From Candidatus Gastranaerophilales bacterium (lineage in GTDB: Bacteria > Cyanobacteriota > Vampirovibrionia > Gastranaerophilales > Gastranaerophilaceae), in contig CALUYY010000006.1 in assembly GCA_944325155.1 (NCBI GenBank), positions 1-64,000 of the forward strand: a DNA stretch of 64,000 nucleotides, read 5' to 3'. The notes below the pieces were generated by a model. It was not told the DNA's origin and ran no database searches. It worked only from the letters and a program-made list of their open reading frames with translations. The number at the start of each line of letters is the position of its first letter. Within the stretch, counting starts at the first letter, position 1. The translations under genes were made by a program, and so were the position numbers. This document shows, piece after piece, positions 7,740 to 17,600 of the stretch.

Positions 7740-8507
7740 ATGAGAGTAGAAAAAATTAATTCAAATTATTATATACAAAATAAAAATACAAATTATAAAA
7801 CTCCGCCATCAAAAACCGATTATATAAGTTTTACGGGCGAAAAAGAAAGTTTGAAGCCTTCTTTTATACAAAAAATTGCATCGTTTTTTGAAGCGGAAAA
7901 TTTAACCCCCGAAAAAGAAACAAGCAGTGAAATAGAAGAGGTGGTCGGACATGTTCAGGATGAAGTAAGGCAGTCGGTAAAAAATGCAAAATGGGAAAAG
8001 GCAATTTTGCATGATTTAATTAAAATCGGCGAATACGGCAGATTTGAAGGCTATATACCCGTAAACAAAAAAAGCGGCGAAAAGCTTAAATTCGGAGAAT
8101 TTGACGAAAACGGACGCCCGAGAGAAATGGTTGTCATAAACACAAAAAACGGGGCTTTTAAGACCGTTTGCGCATACAGTTTATTTGACGGGGAAAACGC
8201 TTTTCAAAAAAGAGATTATTCTTTTGAAGGAGCCGTTGTTTCAAGCGATTATATAAACGGAAAATTGCTTTATTTAAGACAAACAAACAACGAAGATAAA
8301 AGCATTTGCGAAATTATTCCGTCCCGCAACGGTTTTTATTATTTCTGCGGCAGAAAAGACGAATTTGACAACGCCGAAGAAACAATTTTTGAAGTTCAAT
8401 TTTCAAACGATAAAACAAAAGATTCAACCGTAAGTCTGAAAGATGATGACGGAGTACAAAGATATTATTTATACGACCGCAAAAAAAGAATGTGGATTGA
8501 ACAATAA
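7740..8507 (+). CDS. Orphan protein with N-terminal ISFTG motif
   Basis: The 255-residue protein is not recognised. No signal peptide or membrane segment is visible. Residues 1-35 are Asn/Tyr/Lys-rich and end in YISFTGEK; a charged stretch follows (about 55-95), then a beta-rich region with repeated strand-turn patterns (GYIPVNKKSGEKL, FDENGRPREMVVINTKNG, YFCGRKDEFDNAEE, YYLYDRKKRMW) that looks like an MORN/YD-style antiparallel sheet. The ATG is preceded by GAGG. It is convergent with mnmE, with 2 nt between the stops. A short ISFNG near the N-terminus of the orphan at 51327 may be related. Function unknown. Confidence 0.75.
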   Translation: MRVEKINSNYYIQNKNTNYKTPPSKTDYISFTGEKESLKPSFIQKIASFFEAENLTPEKETSSEIEEVVGHVQDEVRQSVKNAKWEKAILHDLIKIGEYGRFEGYIPVNKKSGEKLKFGEFDENGRPREMVVINTKNGAFKTVCAYSLFDGENAFQKRDYSFEGAVVSSDYINGKLLYLRQTNNEDKSICEIIPSRNGFYYFCGRKDEFDNAEETIFEVQFSNDKTKDSTVSLKDDDGVQRYYLYDRKKRMWIEQ

Positions 8508-8509
8508 AA

Positions 8510-9838
8510 CTATTTTCCGATACAGAATTTTTCAAAAATTCCGTTTAAAATTTCATCGTTTATAACTTCGCCCGAAATTTCGCCGAGCGAAATCAGCGCA
8601 GATTTTATATCAATTGAAATTAAATCCTGAAGCTCGTTATTTTTTGAAGCAATAAGCGCATTATTTATAAATTGAAGCGCATCGGACAATTTTTCCTGCT
8701 GTCTTTGGTTTGTCGTAAATTCGGTATCATCAACGTTTATATTAATTACGTTTTGATAAATCAGACTTTTTAATTTATCAATGTTAAAACCCGTTTTTGA
8801 ACTTATTGAAATTGCGTTTTGATAATTTGTATCGTTAATATCGGCTTTGGTTGCAACAAGAATTGTTTTTTTGTCTTTTGCAAGGTTAAAAATTTCTTCA
8901 TCTTCTTTTGTAATTCCTTTTGTTCCGTCAAAAAGCAAAAGAACAATATCTGAATCTTTTATTGAATTTTTCGCCTGATTAATTCCGATTTGCTCAACCT
9001 TATCAATGTCCTCATTTTCCCTGATTCCCGCAGTATCGGTTAAGGTTGCAAAAATTCCTTCTATTTCAAAAGATTCTTTTATTATATCTCTTGTGGTTCC
9101 CGCAATATCGGTTACGATTGCACGCTCCAAATTTAAAAGTTTATTAAACAGAGAAGATTTTCCGACATTCGGACGCCCGATAACCGCAATATTTATCCCC
9201 TCTCTTAAAATATTATGAGATTTTGCGTTTTTTAAAATGTTTTCAATTTCAATTTTCACAAATTCAAGCGCATTTATTATCTCATCATAAGAAACTTCTT
9301 TAACATCTTCCGGAAAATCAATCGAAGCGGTAATTTTAGCCAGAATTTCAACAATTTTATCTTTCATGTCGGATATTTTTTTGTATAATGCGCCGGATAA
9401 ATTTGAAGCATTTTTGGATGCGGATTTTGAAGTTTTTGAATTTATTAATTCCAAAACCGCTTCCGCTTCGGTTAAATCCATTTTATGATTTAAAAAGGCA
9501 CGCTTCGTAAATTCGCCTCTGTCAGCAAGCCTTGCGCCCGAATTTAAAATTAAATTTAAAATTCTTTTTATGACAACCGGAGAACCATGGGTTTGAATTT
9601 CTATAACGTCTTCACCCGTATAGCTTTTCGGCGCTTTAAAATAAAGAACGATTACTTCATCGATTTTTTCGTTATTTTCAATTATCCAGCCATGGTTAAT
9701 TGAATTTTCTTTAATTTCTCTGTTAAAAAAAAGTTTAATTATATCTAAAGCCTTATCGCCCGATATCCTTATAACACCAATCCCGCCATAGGATAGCGGG
9801 GTAGCGGGAGCCGTAATTGTTTCAAAAAAGTTACTCAT
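8510..9838 (-). CDS. mnmE: tRNA modification GTPase MnmE
   Basis: The 442-residue protein, with MnmG, makes the 5-carboxymethylaminomethyl group on wobble uridine. The N-terminal tetrahydrofolate-binding domain starts ETITAPATPLSYGGIGVIRISG. The G domain has GRPNVGKSSLFNKL (G1), AGTTRD (G2), DTAGIRE (G3) and TKAD (G4), and the C-terminus ends FCIGK, whose Cys is the family hallmark. The frame stays open about 46 codons further upstream, but the family begins at MSNFFETITAP. The adjacent ATG at 9841 would add one Met. It is divergent from yidC with a short shared upstream region. Confidence 0.95.
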   Translation of the reverse strand: MSNFFETITAPATPLSYGGIGVIRISGDKALDIIKLFFNREIKENSINHGWIIENNEKIDEVIVLYFKAPKSYTGEDVIEIQTHGSPVVIKRILNLILNSGARLADRGEFTKRAFLNHKMDLTEAEAVLELINSKTSKSASKNASNLSGALYKKISDMKDKIVEILAKITASIDFPEDVKEVSYDEIINALEFVKIEIENILKNAKSHNILREGINIAVIGRPNVGKSSLFNKLLNLERAIVTDIAGTTRDIIKESFEIEGIFATLTDTAGIRENEDIDKVEQIGINQAKNSIKDSDIVLLLFDGTKGITKEDEEIFNLAKDKKTILVATKADINDTNYQNAISISSKTGFNIDKLKSLIYQNVININVDDTEFTTNQRQQEKLSDALQFINNALIASKNNELQDLISIDIKSALISLGEISGEVINDEILNGIFEKFCIGK

Positions 9839-9917
9839 CATTGTAAATATTATCATGTTTATAATAAAATCAACAACAGATGACAAATAAATATTAAATG
9901 GGGAAATTAGAGATATT

Positions 9918-11000
9918 ATGGATTTTAACACGCTTACGATACTATTCTTGAAGTTTTTGACAAATATAGTCGGCAACTGGGGGCTTGCGATTATTGTTTT
10001 AACCTTAATTATAAGGGTTGCTCTTTGGCCCGCTAACGTTGCACAGCAAAAATCAATGAAAACAATGCAGTTAATTCAGCCCAAAATTAAGCTCATTCAG
10101 GAAAGATACAAATCAAATCCCGAAATGATGCAAAAGAAAATGATGGAATTTTGGAAGGAAAACAAAGTAAACCCCATGGCGGGGTGTCTGCCTATGTTAA
10201 TTCAGCTTCCCATTTTTATTTTGTTATATTCCGCTCTTATGAGCCCGCAATTTATAACGGAAGCGGGAAACGCCGATTTTCTTTTTGTAAAAAGGCTTGA
10301 TGCAACAATAAGAAGCAATGCGGGTCTTTCAAACGACGGAAAATTTCAGGTTGATAAATTTTCAAGATTGCAGAGCGCAAAAAATGCAAAAGTTTATTTA
10401 ACAACGGGCGAAGTTATAGAAGACGTCAAAATCCAAGACCCGCAAAAAGCGGTTGTGGTTCAGGGAGACATAATCCCCGGAGAGCCAATTGATCTTAAAC
10501 TTGTAATTGATAATTTAAACCTTAATTATTCAACTTTAAATAAAGTAAAAGAAGTTGATGTTCAGGTTTCAAACGCACAGACAAAAGAAATTGAAACCGT
10601 AACATTTAACAAACAAGGCGACATCTTAATTGCGCAAATGCCGACAATTGAAGCGGTTCAAGCGATACACTACGATGTTATAGCATTATTGGTATTATTT
10701 GTTGTTACAATGGTTATAATGCAAAAGGTCATGATGGCTCAAACCAATACACAAAACCAAGACCCCCAGCAAGCCGCCATTCAAAAATCAATGACCACCG
10801 TCATGCCCGTTATGATAACATTAACGTTTCTTTTTGTTCCGATTCCGGCGGGCGTTCTTTTATATCTTGTAACATCTAACATTTTCCAAATCATTCAAAC
10901 AGTAATAATTAATAAACAAATTGATAAAGACAGTGAAAATAAAACTTCAAAAAATGCATCGGACGCCGTAATCGACGTAAAAGCGATTGAAGAAAAATAA
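9918..11000 (+). CDS. yidC: YidC/Oxa1/Alb3 membrane insertase, cyanobacterial-type architecture
   Basis: The 360-residue protein inserts membrane proteins with or without Sec. The first residues go straight into the conserved core, GNWGLAIIVLTLIIRVALWP (about 18-38), then the cytoplasmic hairpin QPKIKLIQERYKSNPEMMQKK and NPMAGCLPMLIQLPIFILLYSAL. There is no large periplasmic P1 domain. About 130 hydrophilic residues (118-250, with YLTTGEVIEDVKI) separate this from the last membrane segments, VIALLVLFVVTMVI and PVMITLTFLFVPIPAGVLLYLVTS. This insertion and the missing P1 domain recall cyanobacterial YidC. The C-terminus is a short charged tail. ribH follows after 16 nt. Confidence 0.94.
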   Translation: MDFNTLTILFLKFLTNIVGNWGLAIIVLTLIIRVALWPANVAQQKSMKTMQLIQPKIKLIQERYKSNPEMMQKKMMEFWKENKVNPMAGCLPMLIQLPIFILLYSALMSPQFITEAGNADFLFVKRLDATIRSNAGLSNDGKFQVDKFSRLQSAKNAKVYLTTGEVIEDVKIQDPQKAVVVQGDIIPGEPIDLKLVIDNLNLNYSTLNKVKEVDVQVSNAQTKEIETVTFNKQGDILIAQMPTIEAVQAIHYDVIALLVLFVVTMVIMQKVMMAQTNTQNQDPQQAAIQKSMTTVMPVMITLTFLFVPIPAGVLLYLVTSNIFQIIQTVIINKQIDKDSENKTSKNASDAVIDVKAIEEK

Positions 11001-11016
11001 AAAAGAAAGGGACTAA

Positions 11017-11484
11017 ATGGTAAACACGTTTGAAGGCAAACTAACAGCAAAAGAAACGGATAAATTTTGTATAGTAATTTCAAGATTTAACGATTTTATC
11101 GGTTCAAAATTATTATCGGGTGCGCTTGACGCTTTTATACGCCACGGTGTTAAAGAAGACAACATTGATGTTGTCTGGGTGCCGGGGGCATTTGAAATTC
11201 CTTTGTTGTGCAAAAAAATGGCAAAAAAAGGATATTCCGCAATTGTGGCGCTCGGCGCCGTCATTAAAGGTTCAACCCCCCATTTTGATTATGTGGCGGC
11301 CGAACTTTCAAAAGGCATAGCAAACGTTTCTTTAACGGAAAACATCCCCGTAATGTTTGGGGTTTTAACAACGGATAATCTTGAACAGGCAATTGAGCGC
11401 GCAGGAACAAAAGCGGGAAATAAAGGTTTTGAAGCCGCAAAATCCGCAATTGAAGTTGTTAATTTGTTAAATGAAATAAAATAA
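11017..11484 (+). CDS. ribH: 6,7-dimethyl-8-ribityllumazine synthase
   Basis: The 155-residue protein is a standard-length lumazine synthase, the penultimate riboflavin step, condensing the ribitylamino-pyrimidine with dihydroxybutanone phosphate. Landmarks are SRFNDFI (about 21), [10 protein letters not shown] (about 53) and [16 protein letters not shown] (about 79-94), whose His is the catalytic general acid. GVLTTDN and [13 protein letters not shown] close the fold. AAAGAAAGGG precedes the ATG. It lies 16 nt after yidC, so co-transcription is likely. No FMN riboswitch fits in this gap, and no other rib gene except ribF (42449) is in the window. Confidence 0.96.
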   Translation: MVNTFEGKLTAKETDKFCIVISRFNDFIGSKLLSGALDAFIRHGVKEDNIDVVWVPGAFEIPLLCKKMAKKGYSAIVALGAVIKGSTPHFDYVAAELSKGIANVSLTENIPVMFGVLTTDNLEQAIERAGTKAGNKGFEAAKSAIEVVNLLNEIK

Positions 11485-11492
11485 ATTTAAAG

Positions 11493-11517
11493 TAAGCCCC
11501 TTAAATTAAGGGGCTTA
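11493..11517. terminator. Bidirectional terminator between ribH and aroF
   Basis: TAAGCCCC and GGGGCTTA form an 8-bp perfect stem around TTAAATTAA. It sits between two convergent stops, with T-rich sequence on the right and A-rich on the left, so it can serve both genes. Confidence 0.8.
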
Positions 11518-11521
11518 AATT

Positions 11522-12535
11522 TTATCCCATAATTTTATCCACAACGGGTGCGATTTTTTTAAGTTTGGCATATAATTCGTCAAATTGTTCGGGATACAAT
11601 GATTGTGCGCCGTCGCAAAGTGCGCATTCCGGTTTATTATGAACTTCAATCATAAGTCCGTCGCAGCCTGCGGCAATTGACGCCATAGACATCGGCGCCA
11701 CTTTATCTCTTAAGCCCGTTCCATGGGACGGGTCAATAATAATCGGAAGATGGCTTAATTTTTTCACAACGGGAATTGCGCATAAATCAAGAGTGTTTCT
11801 TGTTGCAACTTCAAAAGTCCTTATTCCTCTTTCGCAAAGTATAACTTCTCTGTTTCCGCCCGATAAAATGTATTCGGCCGCCATAAGCCATTCTTCAATT
11901 GTGGCGGATAACCCTCTTTTTAAAATAACGGGTTTATTAACTTTGCTCAGCTCTTTTAAAAGATTAAAGTTTTGCATATTTCTTGCGCCGACCTGAAGAA
12001 TATCAACGTAATCCAAAAATAAAGGAATTTGGTTTATCTCCATGACTTCGGATGTTACCGCAAGGTTATATTTATCCGCCGCATTTCTTATGAGCTTTAA
12101 ACCTTCTTCGCCAAGCCCCTGAAAAGCATAAGGTGAAGTTCTCGGTTTAAAGGCTCCGCCTCTTATAATTTTAACGCCGGATTGTGCCATAAGCCTTGCA
12201 CATTCATTTATCTGGTCCTCGTTTTCAATCGTGCAGGGGCCCGCAATCATCCCGACATAGTCGCCGCCGAATTTTTCACCGTTAACTTCAATTATCGTAT
12301 CTTCATTTTTAAATATTCTTGATACAAGCTTATAACTTGAAGTTATTTTTATAACCTCTTTAACACCGTCTAAAAGTTCCAGGTCTCTGGGGTCCATAAC
12401 TTTTCCGCCGACGGCGCCTATAACCGTATGCAAATCACCCCTTGAAACATGGGCGTCATAACCTTTTGATTTAATAAAATCTATAACTTTTTGTATATTA
12501 TCTTCGCTTGCCCCGTGGCGCATTACTACCAGCAT
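11522..12535 (-). CDS. aroF: 3-deoxy-7-phosphoheptulonate synthase, type I-beta
   Basis: The 337-residue enzyme joins phosphoenolpyruvate and erythrose 4-phosphate, the entry to the shikimate pathway. Residues 1-70 (LVVMRHGASEDNIQKVIDFIKSKGY) form the ferredoxin-like regulatory domain found on the TM0343/AroA(G)-like subclass. The catalytic barrel has MIAGPCTIEN (about 95), IIRGGAFKPRTSPYAFQGLG (about 117), KRGLSATIEEW, and IIDPSHGTG (about 270). The N-terminal domain is usually where aromatic amino-acid feedback acts. AGGAGG upstream of the ATG is a strong ribosome binding site. It is divergent from rsmE and no other shikimate gene is adjacent. Confidence 0.95.
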   Translation of the reverse strand: MLVVMRHGASEDNIQKVIDFIKSKGYDAHVSRGDLHTVIGAVGGKVMDPRDLELLDGVKEVIKITSSYKLVSRIFKNEDTIIEVNGEKFGGDYVGMIAGPCTIENEDQINECARLMAQSGVKIIRGGAFKPRTSPYAFQGLGEEGLKLIRNAADKYNLAVTSEVMEINQIPLFLDYVDILQVGARNMQNFNLLKELSKVNKPVILKRGLSATIEEWLMAAEYILSGGNREVILCERGIRTFEVATRNTLDLCAIPVVKKLSHLPIIIDPSHGTGLRDKVAPMSMASIAAGCDGLMIEVHNKPECALCDGAQSLYPEQFDELYAKLKKIAPVVDKIMG

Positions 12536-12586
12536 TTTTTATATCCTCCTTAAAACAAATCTATCTTAGCACCAACAAAATTATTA

Positions 12587-12595
12587 TGATAAAAT
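12587..12595 (+). promoter_or_regulatory. Putative extended -10 promoter of rsmE
   Basis: TGATAAAAT fits TG-n-TAAAAT and ends only 9 nt before the rsmE ATG, which would give a very short leader. The same TGnTAAAAT form precedes both tRNA genes. Confidence 0.35.
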
Positions 12596-12604
12596 AAACA
12601 TACC

Positions 12605-13339
12605 ATGCCGCATTTTTTAATACAAAAAGACGAAATAAAAGAAGATAAAATAGAACTTAAAAACATTGAAACAATTTCACACCTTGTTCAATCCTTAAGG
12701 GTTAAAAAAGGCGAGAAAGTAAAGTTTATAGATGAGTGTGAAAATGTTTATTTGACGGAAATTATTAATGCGGATAAAAAAAATTTCGTTGCCAAGATAA
12801 TTTCAAGAGAAAAATCAAAAAGAAAACTTGATTTTAATTTGTGTACTTTAATATCCGTTTTAAAACCCGATGCAATGCATCTTGCAATTCAAAATGCGGT
12901 TCAATCGGGTGCAAAAGAAATTTATACCGTATATTCCAAAAACGCCGCCGTTAAATTAAATTCAATAACCGATAAAAAAGAAAAATGGCAAAAAATTGCA
13001 ACAGAAGCCTTCAAACAGTGTGAAAGGGCAGATATTCCGAATGTTTTTGGAATTGACACATTTGAAAATATTTTTAAAAAATTCAAAAAAGAAAATATAA
13101 TTATTTTTGCGGAAAAAGACGCAACGTTTAAAATTAAAGAGGCGCTTAACAATATTAATAAAGAAGAAAAAATTCTTGCGGTGTTTGGGCCCGAGGGAGG
13201 GTTTTGCGAGGATGAATTTAATTATTTTAAAAAAGAAAATCTAAAGCTTACGACACTTGGGAATTTAATATTCAAAGCGCCGAGTGCAATAACGGCGGGA
13301 TTGTTTGGGATAATATCCGAATATGAAAATAAAAGATGA
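12605..13339 (+). CDS. rsmE: 16S rRNA m3U1498 methyltransferase
   Basis: The 244-residue SPOUT methyltransferase modifies U1498 in the 16S rRNA decoding region. The N-terminal PUA-like part includes HLVQSLRVKKGEKVKFIDE (about 23-41). The knotted SAM-binding domain has LKPDAMHLAIQNAVQSGAKEI, FKQCERADIP, and FGPEGGFCEDEFNYF (about 196), then LGNLIFKAPSAITAGLFGIISE. The family usually reads LGxRILRTETA at the last site, so NLIFKAPSA is a variant. The ATG at 12605 has little upstream SD. It overlaps cca by 17 nt and the two likely form an operon. Confidence 0.93.
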   Translation: MPHFLIQKDEIKEDKIELKNIETISHLVQSLRVKKGEKVKFIDECENVYLTEIINADKKNFVAKIISREKSKRKLDFNLCTLISVLKPDAMHLAIQNAVQSGAKEIYTVYSKNAAVKLNSITDKKEKWQKIATEAFKQCERADIPNVFGIDTFENIFKKFKKENIIIFAEKDATFKIKEALNNINKEEKILAVFGPEGGFCEDEFNYFKKENLKLTTLGNLIFKAPSAITAGLFGIISEYENKR

Positions 13340-14639
13340 TTTAATTGAGAAAATAAAACCATATATAAAAGATTATGAATGCTATCTTGTCGGCGGTTAT
13401 TTAAGAGAATATTTCCTGAACCACGGTTCAATCGACAGAGATATTACGATAAAATGCAGCAATTTAGAAAACCTTGCAAGAAAAATATCGGATGAATCGG
13501 GGGGCAGCTTTGTCGTTTTAGACAGTGAAAACGAAATATACAGGATAGTTTTCGGTAATGAATACATAGATTTTGCAAGGCTTGAAAACGACAGTCTTGA
13601 ATTTGACACGGACAGACGCGATTTTACGATTAATTCAATAATGTATGATATCAATAATGATAAAATTATTGATAAAAATAACGGCATAGAAGATATTAAA
13701 AATAAAATCATAAGAACAAAAAATCTTAAAAATTTATCGGATGACCCGTTAAGAATGTTAAGAGCAATAAGATTTAAAGCGGAAACGGGGTTTAGAGTCG
13801 ATAAAGATATCACGGATTTTATAAAAGAAAATAACAAGCTGTTGAATAATACGGCGCCCGAGAGAATACATCAGGAATTATTAAAAATTTTTGAAGGAGA
13901 ATTTTTAATTGATTCGTTATTTTTGGCCGATGAGGTCAAAATATTGGAAATTATTTTTCCTTTTTTCAAAGAAATTAAAAAAATTCCCAAAAATTCTCAT
14001 CACCATCTTGATTTATTTCATCATTCAATTGAAACAGTCAAAAATATAAGAATAAATAAACCCTTATTAAAAATTGCGGCTTTTTTACATGACCTGGGAA
14101 AGCCCGAGTGCTGGACGATTGAAGAAGAAACAAACCGCCACAGATTTATAGGGCATGATGATATAGGTTCAAAAAAAGTTATTCCTTATCTTAAAAATTT
14201 AAAATTTTCAAATAAAGAAATTGAATATATTTCAAAATTAATCAAATATCATATATACCCTTCATCTTTAATGGCAAACCCCGATGTAACGGATAGGGCA
14301 AAAATCAGATTTGTTAAAAAAATAGGTGAAGATACAATTGATTTAATTGAACTTTCCCGTGCGGACAGATTGTCTGCAAGAGGGGAAGCAGTCAGTGATG
14401 AGATGGTTGAAAATAACCTTTCAAATTTAGATAAACTTTTAAATTTTTATTATGAAATTCAGCCCAAATTAAAAACTCTTCCGAAATTAATTGACGGAAA
14501 CAAGATTATGGAACTTTTGGACATAAAACCTTCCAAAAAACTGAAAGAAATTATTGACGAAATAAACGAAAGACAACTTGAAGGACTGATAAACACAAAA
14601 GAAGACGCCGTTAATTTTGTTTTAAGCTTAAAAAATTAA
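13323..14639 (+). CDS. cca: CCA tRNA nucleotidyltransferase with HD domain
   Basis: The 438-residue class II nucleotidyltransferase adds or repairs the 3' CCA of tRNAs. The head has YLVGGYLREYFLNHGSIDRDITI (about 22-43), with the G-G loop and a D-x-D metal pair written DRD. RRDFTINSIMYD (about 99) and the RNA-binding block DDPLRMLRAIRFKAETGF (about 140) follow. The C-terminal half has an HD domain with AAFLHDLGKPECW, suggesting phosphohydrolase activity as in Cca-HD proteins. It overlaps rsmE at the start and the SNF2 gene tail to tail by 4 nt. Both tRNA genes in the window lack encoded CCA, so this activity is needed. A poly(A) polymerase alternative is possible but less likely. Confidence 0.88.
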   Translation: MKIKDDLIEKIKPYIKDYECYLVGGYLREYFLNHGSIDRDITIKCSNLENLARKISDESGGSFVVLDSENEIYRIVFGNEYIDFARLENDSLEFDTDRRDFTINSIMYDINNDKIIDKNNGIEDIKNKIIRTKNLKNLSDDPLRMLRAIRFKAETGFRVDKDITDFIKENNKLLNNTAPERIHQELLKIFEGEFLIDSLFLADEVKILEIIFPFFKEIKKIPKNSHHHLDLFHHSIETVKNIRINKPLLKIAAFLHDLGKPECWTIEEETNRHRFIGHDDIGSKKVIPYLKNLKFSNKEIEYISKLIKYHIYPSSLMANPDVTDRAKIRFVKKIGEDTIDLIELSRADRLSARGEAVSDEMVENNLSNLDKLLNFYYEIQPKLKTLPKLIDGNKIMELLDIKPSKKLKEIIDEINERQLEGLINTKEDAVNFVLSLKN

Positions 14640-17600
14640 ACCGAGAAAATGTCTTTAATATCTTGATATGTGAGGGTTTTTGCAATGTTTCTGTCAACGG
14701 AGATAACCGAATCCACAAGAGAACGTTTTTTGGATTTTAATCTTTGGATTTTTTCTTCAACGGTGCCTTTTGTAATTAAGCGGTAAACAAAAACTTTTTT
14801 GGTCTGTCCGATACGATAAGCTCTGTCCGTTGCCTGATCTTCAACGGCGGGGTTCCACCACGGGTCATAATGAATTACATAATCCGCTCCCGTTAAGTTT
14901 AAGCCCGTGCCGCCCGCTTTTAATGATACGAGGAAAATCGGAATAGTAGGGTCAGTATTAAATCTTTCAACAACTTCCTGTCTGTCTTTGGTGGCACCCG
15001 ATAAGTACTCGTGTTTAATTCCTTTATTTTCAAGCCAGAGTTTGATTATATCAAGCATTCCCACAAACTGGCTGAATAATAAAATTCTATGACCTTCGGA
15101 AATTATTTCTTCAAGCATTGACTGCAAATGTTCAAATTTACCGGATTCATTTATGCCCAGTTTTCCTTCTTTGTCGTACAGCCTCGGGTGGCAGCAGATT
15201 TGTCTTAACCTTAAAAGTGCCGAGAAAATAGACATTCTTGATTTTTCCAGACCCACAGTTTCAATTGATTTAAAGAGTTCTTCTTTTGTTGAATCCAATA
15301 CCTGAAGATAAAGATCTTTTTGATCGGGCGTAAGTTCGCAGTATGCAACCGCTTCGATTTTATCGGGCAGGTCTTTTGCAACGTCTCTTTTCATACGTCT
15401 TAAAATGAAGGGGAAAATTTGAGATTTTAAACGTCGTTCAACCTGTTTATCCTCTTTTTCCACAATCGGATAAACGTATCTGTTATTAAATTCGTTTGAA
15501 TCAAACAAGAATCCTGGCATTAAAAAGTCAAAAACGCTCCATAATTCTTCAAGTCTGTTTTCAATCGGGGTGCCGGAGAGTGCAAGCTTATGTTTTGCTT
15601 TTAACATTTTAACCGCTTTTGAAGTCTGGCTTTGGGCATTTTTAATATTTTGGGATTCATCCAAAATAACATATCTGAAATCAAATTTCTTCAGCTGGTC
15701 AATATCTCGTCTTATAAGCGCATAACTTGTAATTATAACATCAAATTTAGGGATATTTTTAAAGTTTGATTTTCTCTCGGTGCCTGACAGCGTTAAAAAT
15801 TTCAAATTAGGAGCAAATTTTTCAATTTCATTTTCCCAGTTGAAAACGACCGATGTAGGGCAGACAACAAGGGCAGGTTCTTTTCCGTCTTTTTCTTTTG
15901 CTTTTTGCAAAAGCGTCAATGTCTGAAGGGTTTTTCCAAGCCCCATATCATCGGCTAAAATTCCGTTCAAACCGTATTTATATAAAAACCAGAGCCAGCT
16001 GTAACCTTTTAATTGATATTCTCTTAAGGTTCCGATTGTGGATTTGGGTAGCGGGGTATTTTCCATATTTGAAAAAGTTGAAATTTCTTTCCAGAATTTG
16101 GAGAATTTTCTTGACATCTTCATTTTAACGTTCATATTCTCCATCTCCGAAACAACGCCAGCACGATAGGTTTTAACTATATATTTGTCTTCATCGTTTT
16201 TATAAACATCATATGTGTTAAAAGATTTTAAAAGCGTAAAGACATTATCAACCGGAATTAAACTCTGGCCTTTGCCCGTTGACTGGTAATATCTTTGCCC
16301 GTCATAGACCAAATCCTGAATTTTTTCAAATTCAATTCTCTCGCCTTCGGCTTCCGCATACATTTCAATTTCAAATTTATCGGTTGTATCAAGCGCAAAG
16401 TCAATATCGGCACAAAGTGTTAATTCTTTTTTGGTGAGCTTATACATGCTCATATCATCTTTTTCGATAAATTCCCAATTGGGGCCGGCTTGAGTTATAT
16501 AATAGTTATAAAAATCAATGGCATTTTCCTTTTCAAGCGCAAGGTTATTTGTCTGCATCGGCGCAAAGCGACACGCAAGAAGCATTTGATAAGCCTTTTG
16601 TTCGTATGAAGAATCTCTTTTTACCCAGTATAATAAATCCTTTTCGGGATCTTTTATTGTAATATAGGGGGTTTTCGGAGTTCTTGTATACGGAACTCTT
16701 ACACCGTCATATTCAAAATCAAGCGAAGCTTTTAATGACTGGTCATAATCTATGCCAAGTTCCACTATGCATTTGGGCGGTCTTTTTTCAAAAGAAAGTT
16801 TTTCCATTTCATCGGACAGTTCGACCGTCATTACTTCTCTTAATTTGGGAAGTTCTTCATAAATAAATTTTCCGCCTTCGGCGTCTTTAATATCCGTAAA
16901 AGAAGCCTTTATAAGGTTTTGAGGAAGAACGGAAACCTGAACATCGGTTTGAAAGATTCTGTCTTTATATCTTCCCCATTTCAGACCTCTTGAAAAATAT
17001 CTTATCTCTTCAAAAGGATAAATCTCGTCTATATCGGGGCGCTTCCAATATAAAGACAACAAAACGTTTCCGACGTATGAAACGTTAACCGACAGACAGA
17101 GTTTCCAGATATCTGAGGTAAATAAGATTTTTTTATGGGTTTTTGCATCTATTACATCTTCCATTTTTGATAACATTTTGAAAAATTCGTCAAATTTGTT
17201 AATCTGGACATCATACCAGCCCGATTTTTTATCCAGCCTTGATTGTTTTAAAAGCATGGAAAACATCATCGCTTCAAGTTTTTGAACTTCGTTTAATTTA
17301 AAATCGGGATTGTTTTTTTGTTCTTCAAGAACCGCTTTAAAAATCCCTTCCAAATCTCTCATTACACGTTTTGTGTTTCTGTCCATTACAAGAATTGAAA
17401 AGAAATTCTGCCTTCTTTTGGGGTTAAAGTGAAAAATATATCCGCCTTTGGGGTTTTCGGTCATCGGAATATCTTCATCAAAAAAGACGGGCGGAATATC
17501 AAATTTTTCATACATTAATTCATCAACATGGTGGTCTTTAATCGCAGAAAGCCCCAATGCAACGACATGTTTGCACCACGGCTCATCAAGAGGACATGAA

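Noticed and set aside
8510-9976. Longer MnmE reading with a 46-residue N-terminal extension
   Set aside because: The extension is low in conservation signals and runs into yidC; the family begins at MSNFFETITAP.
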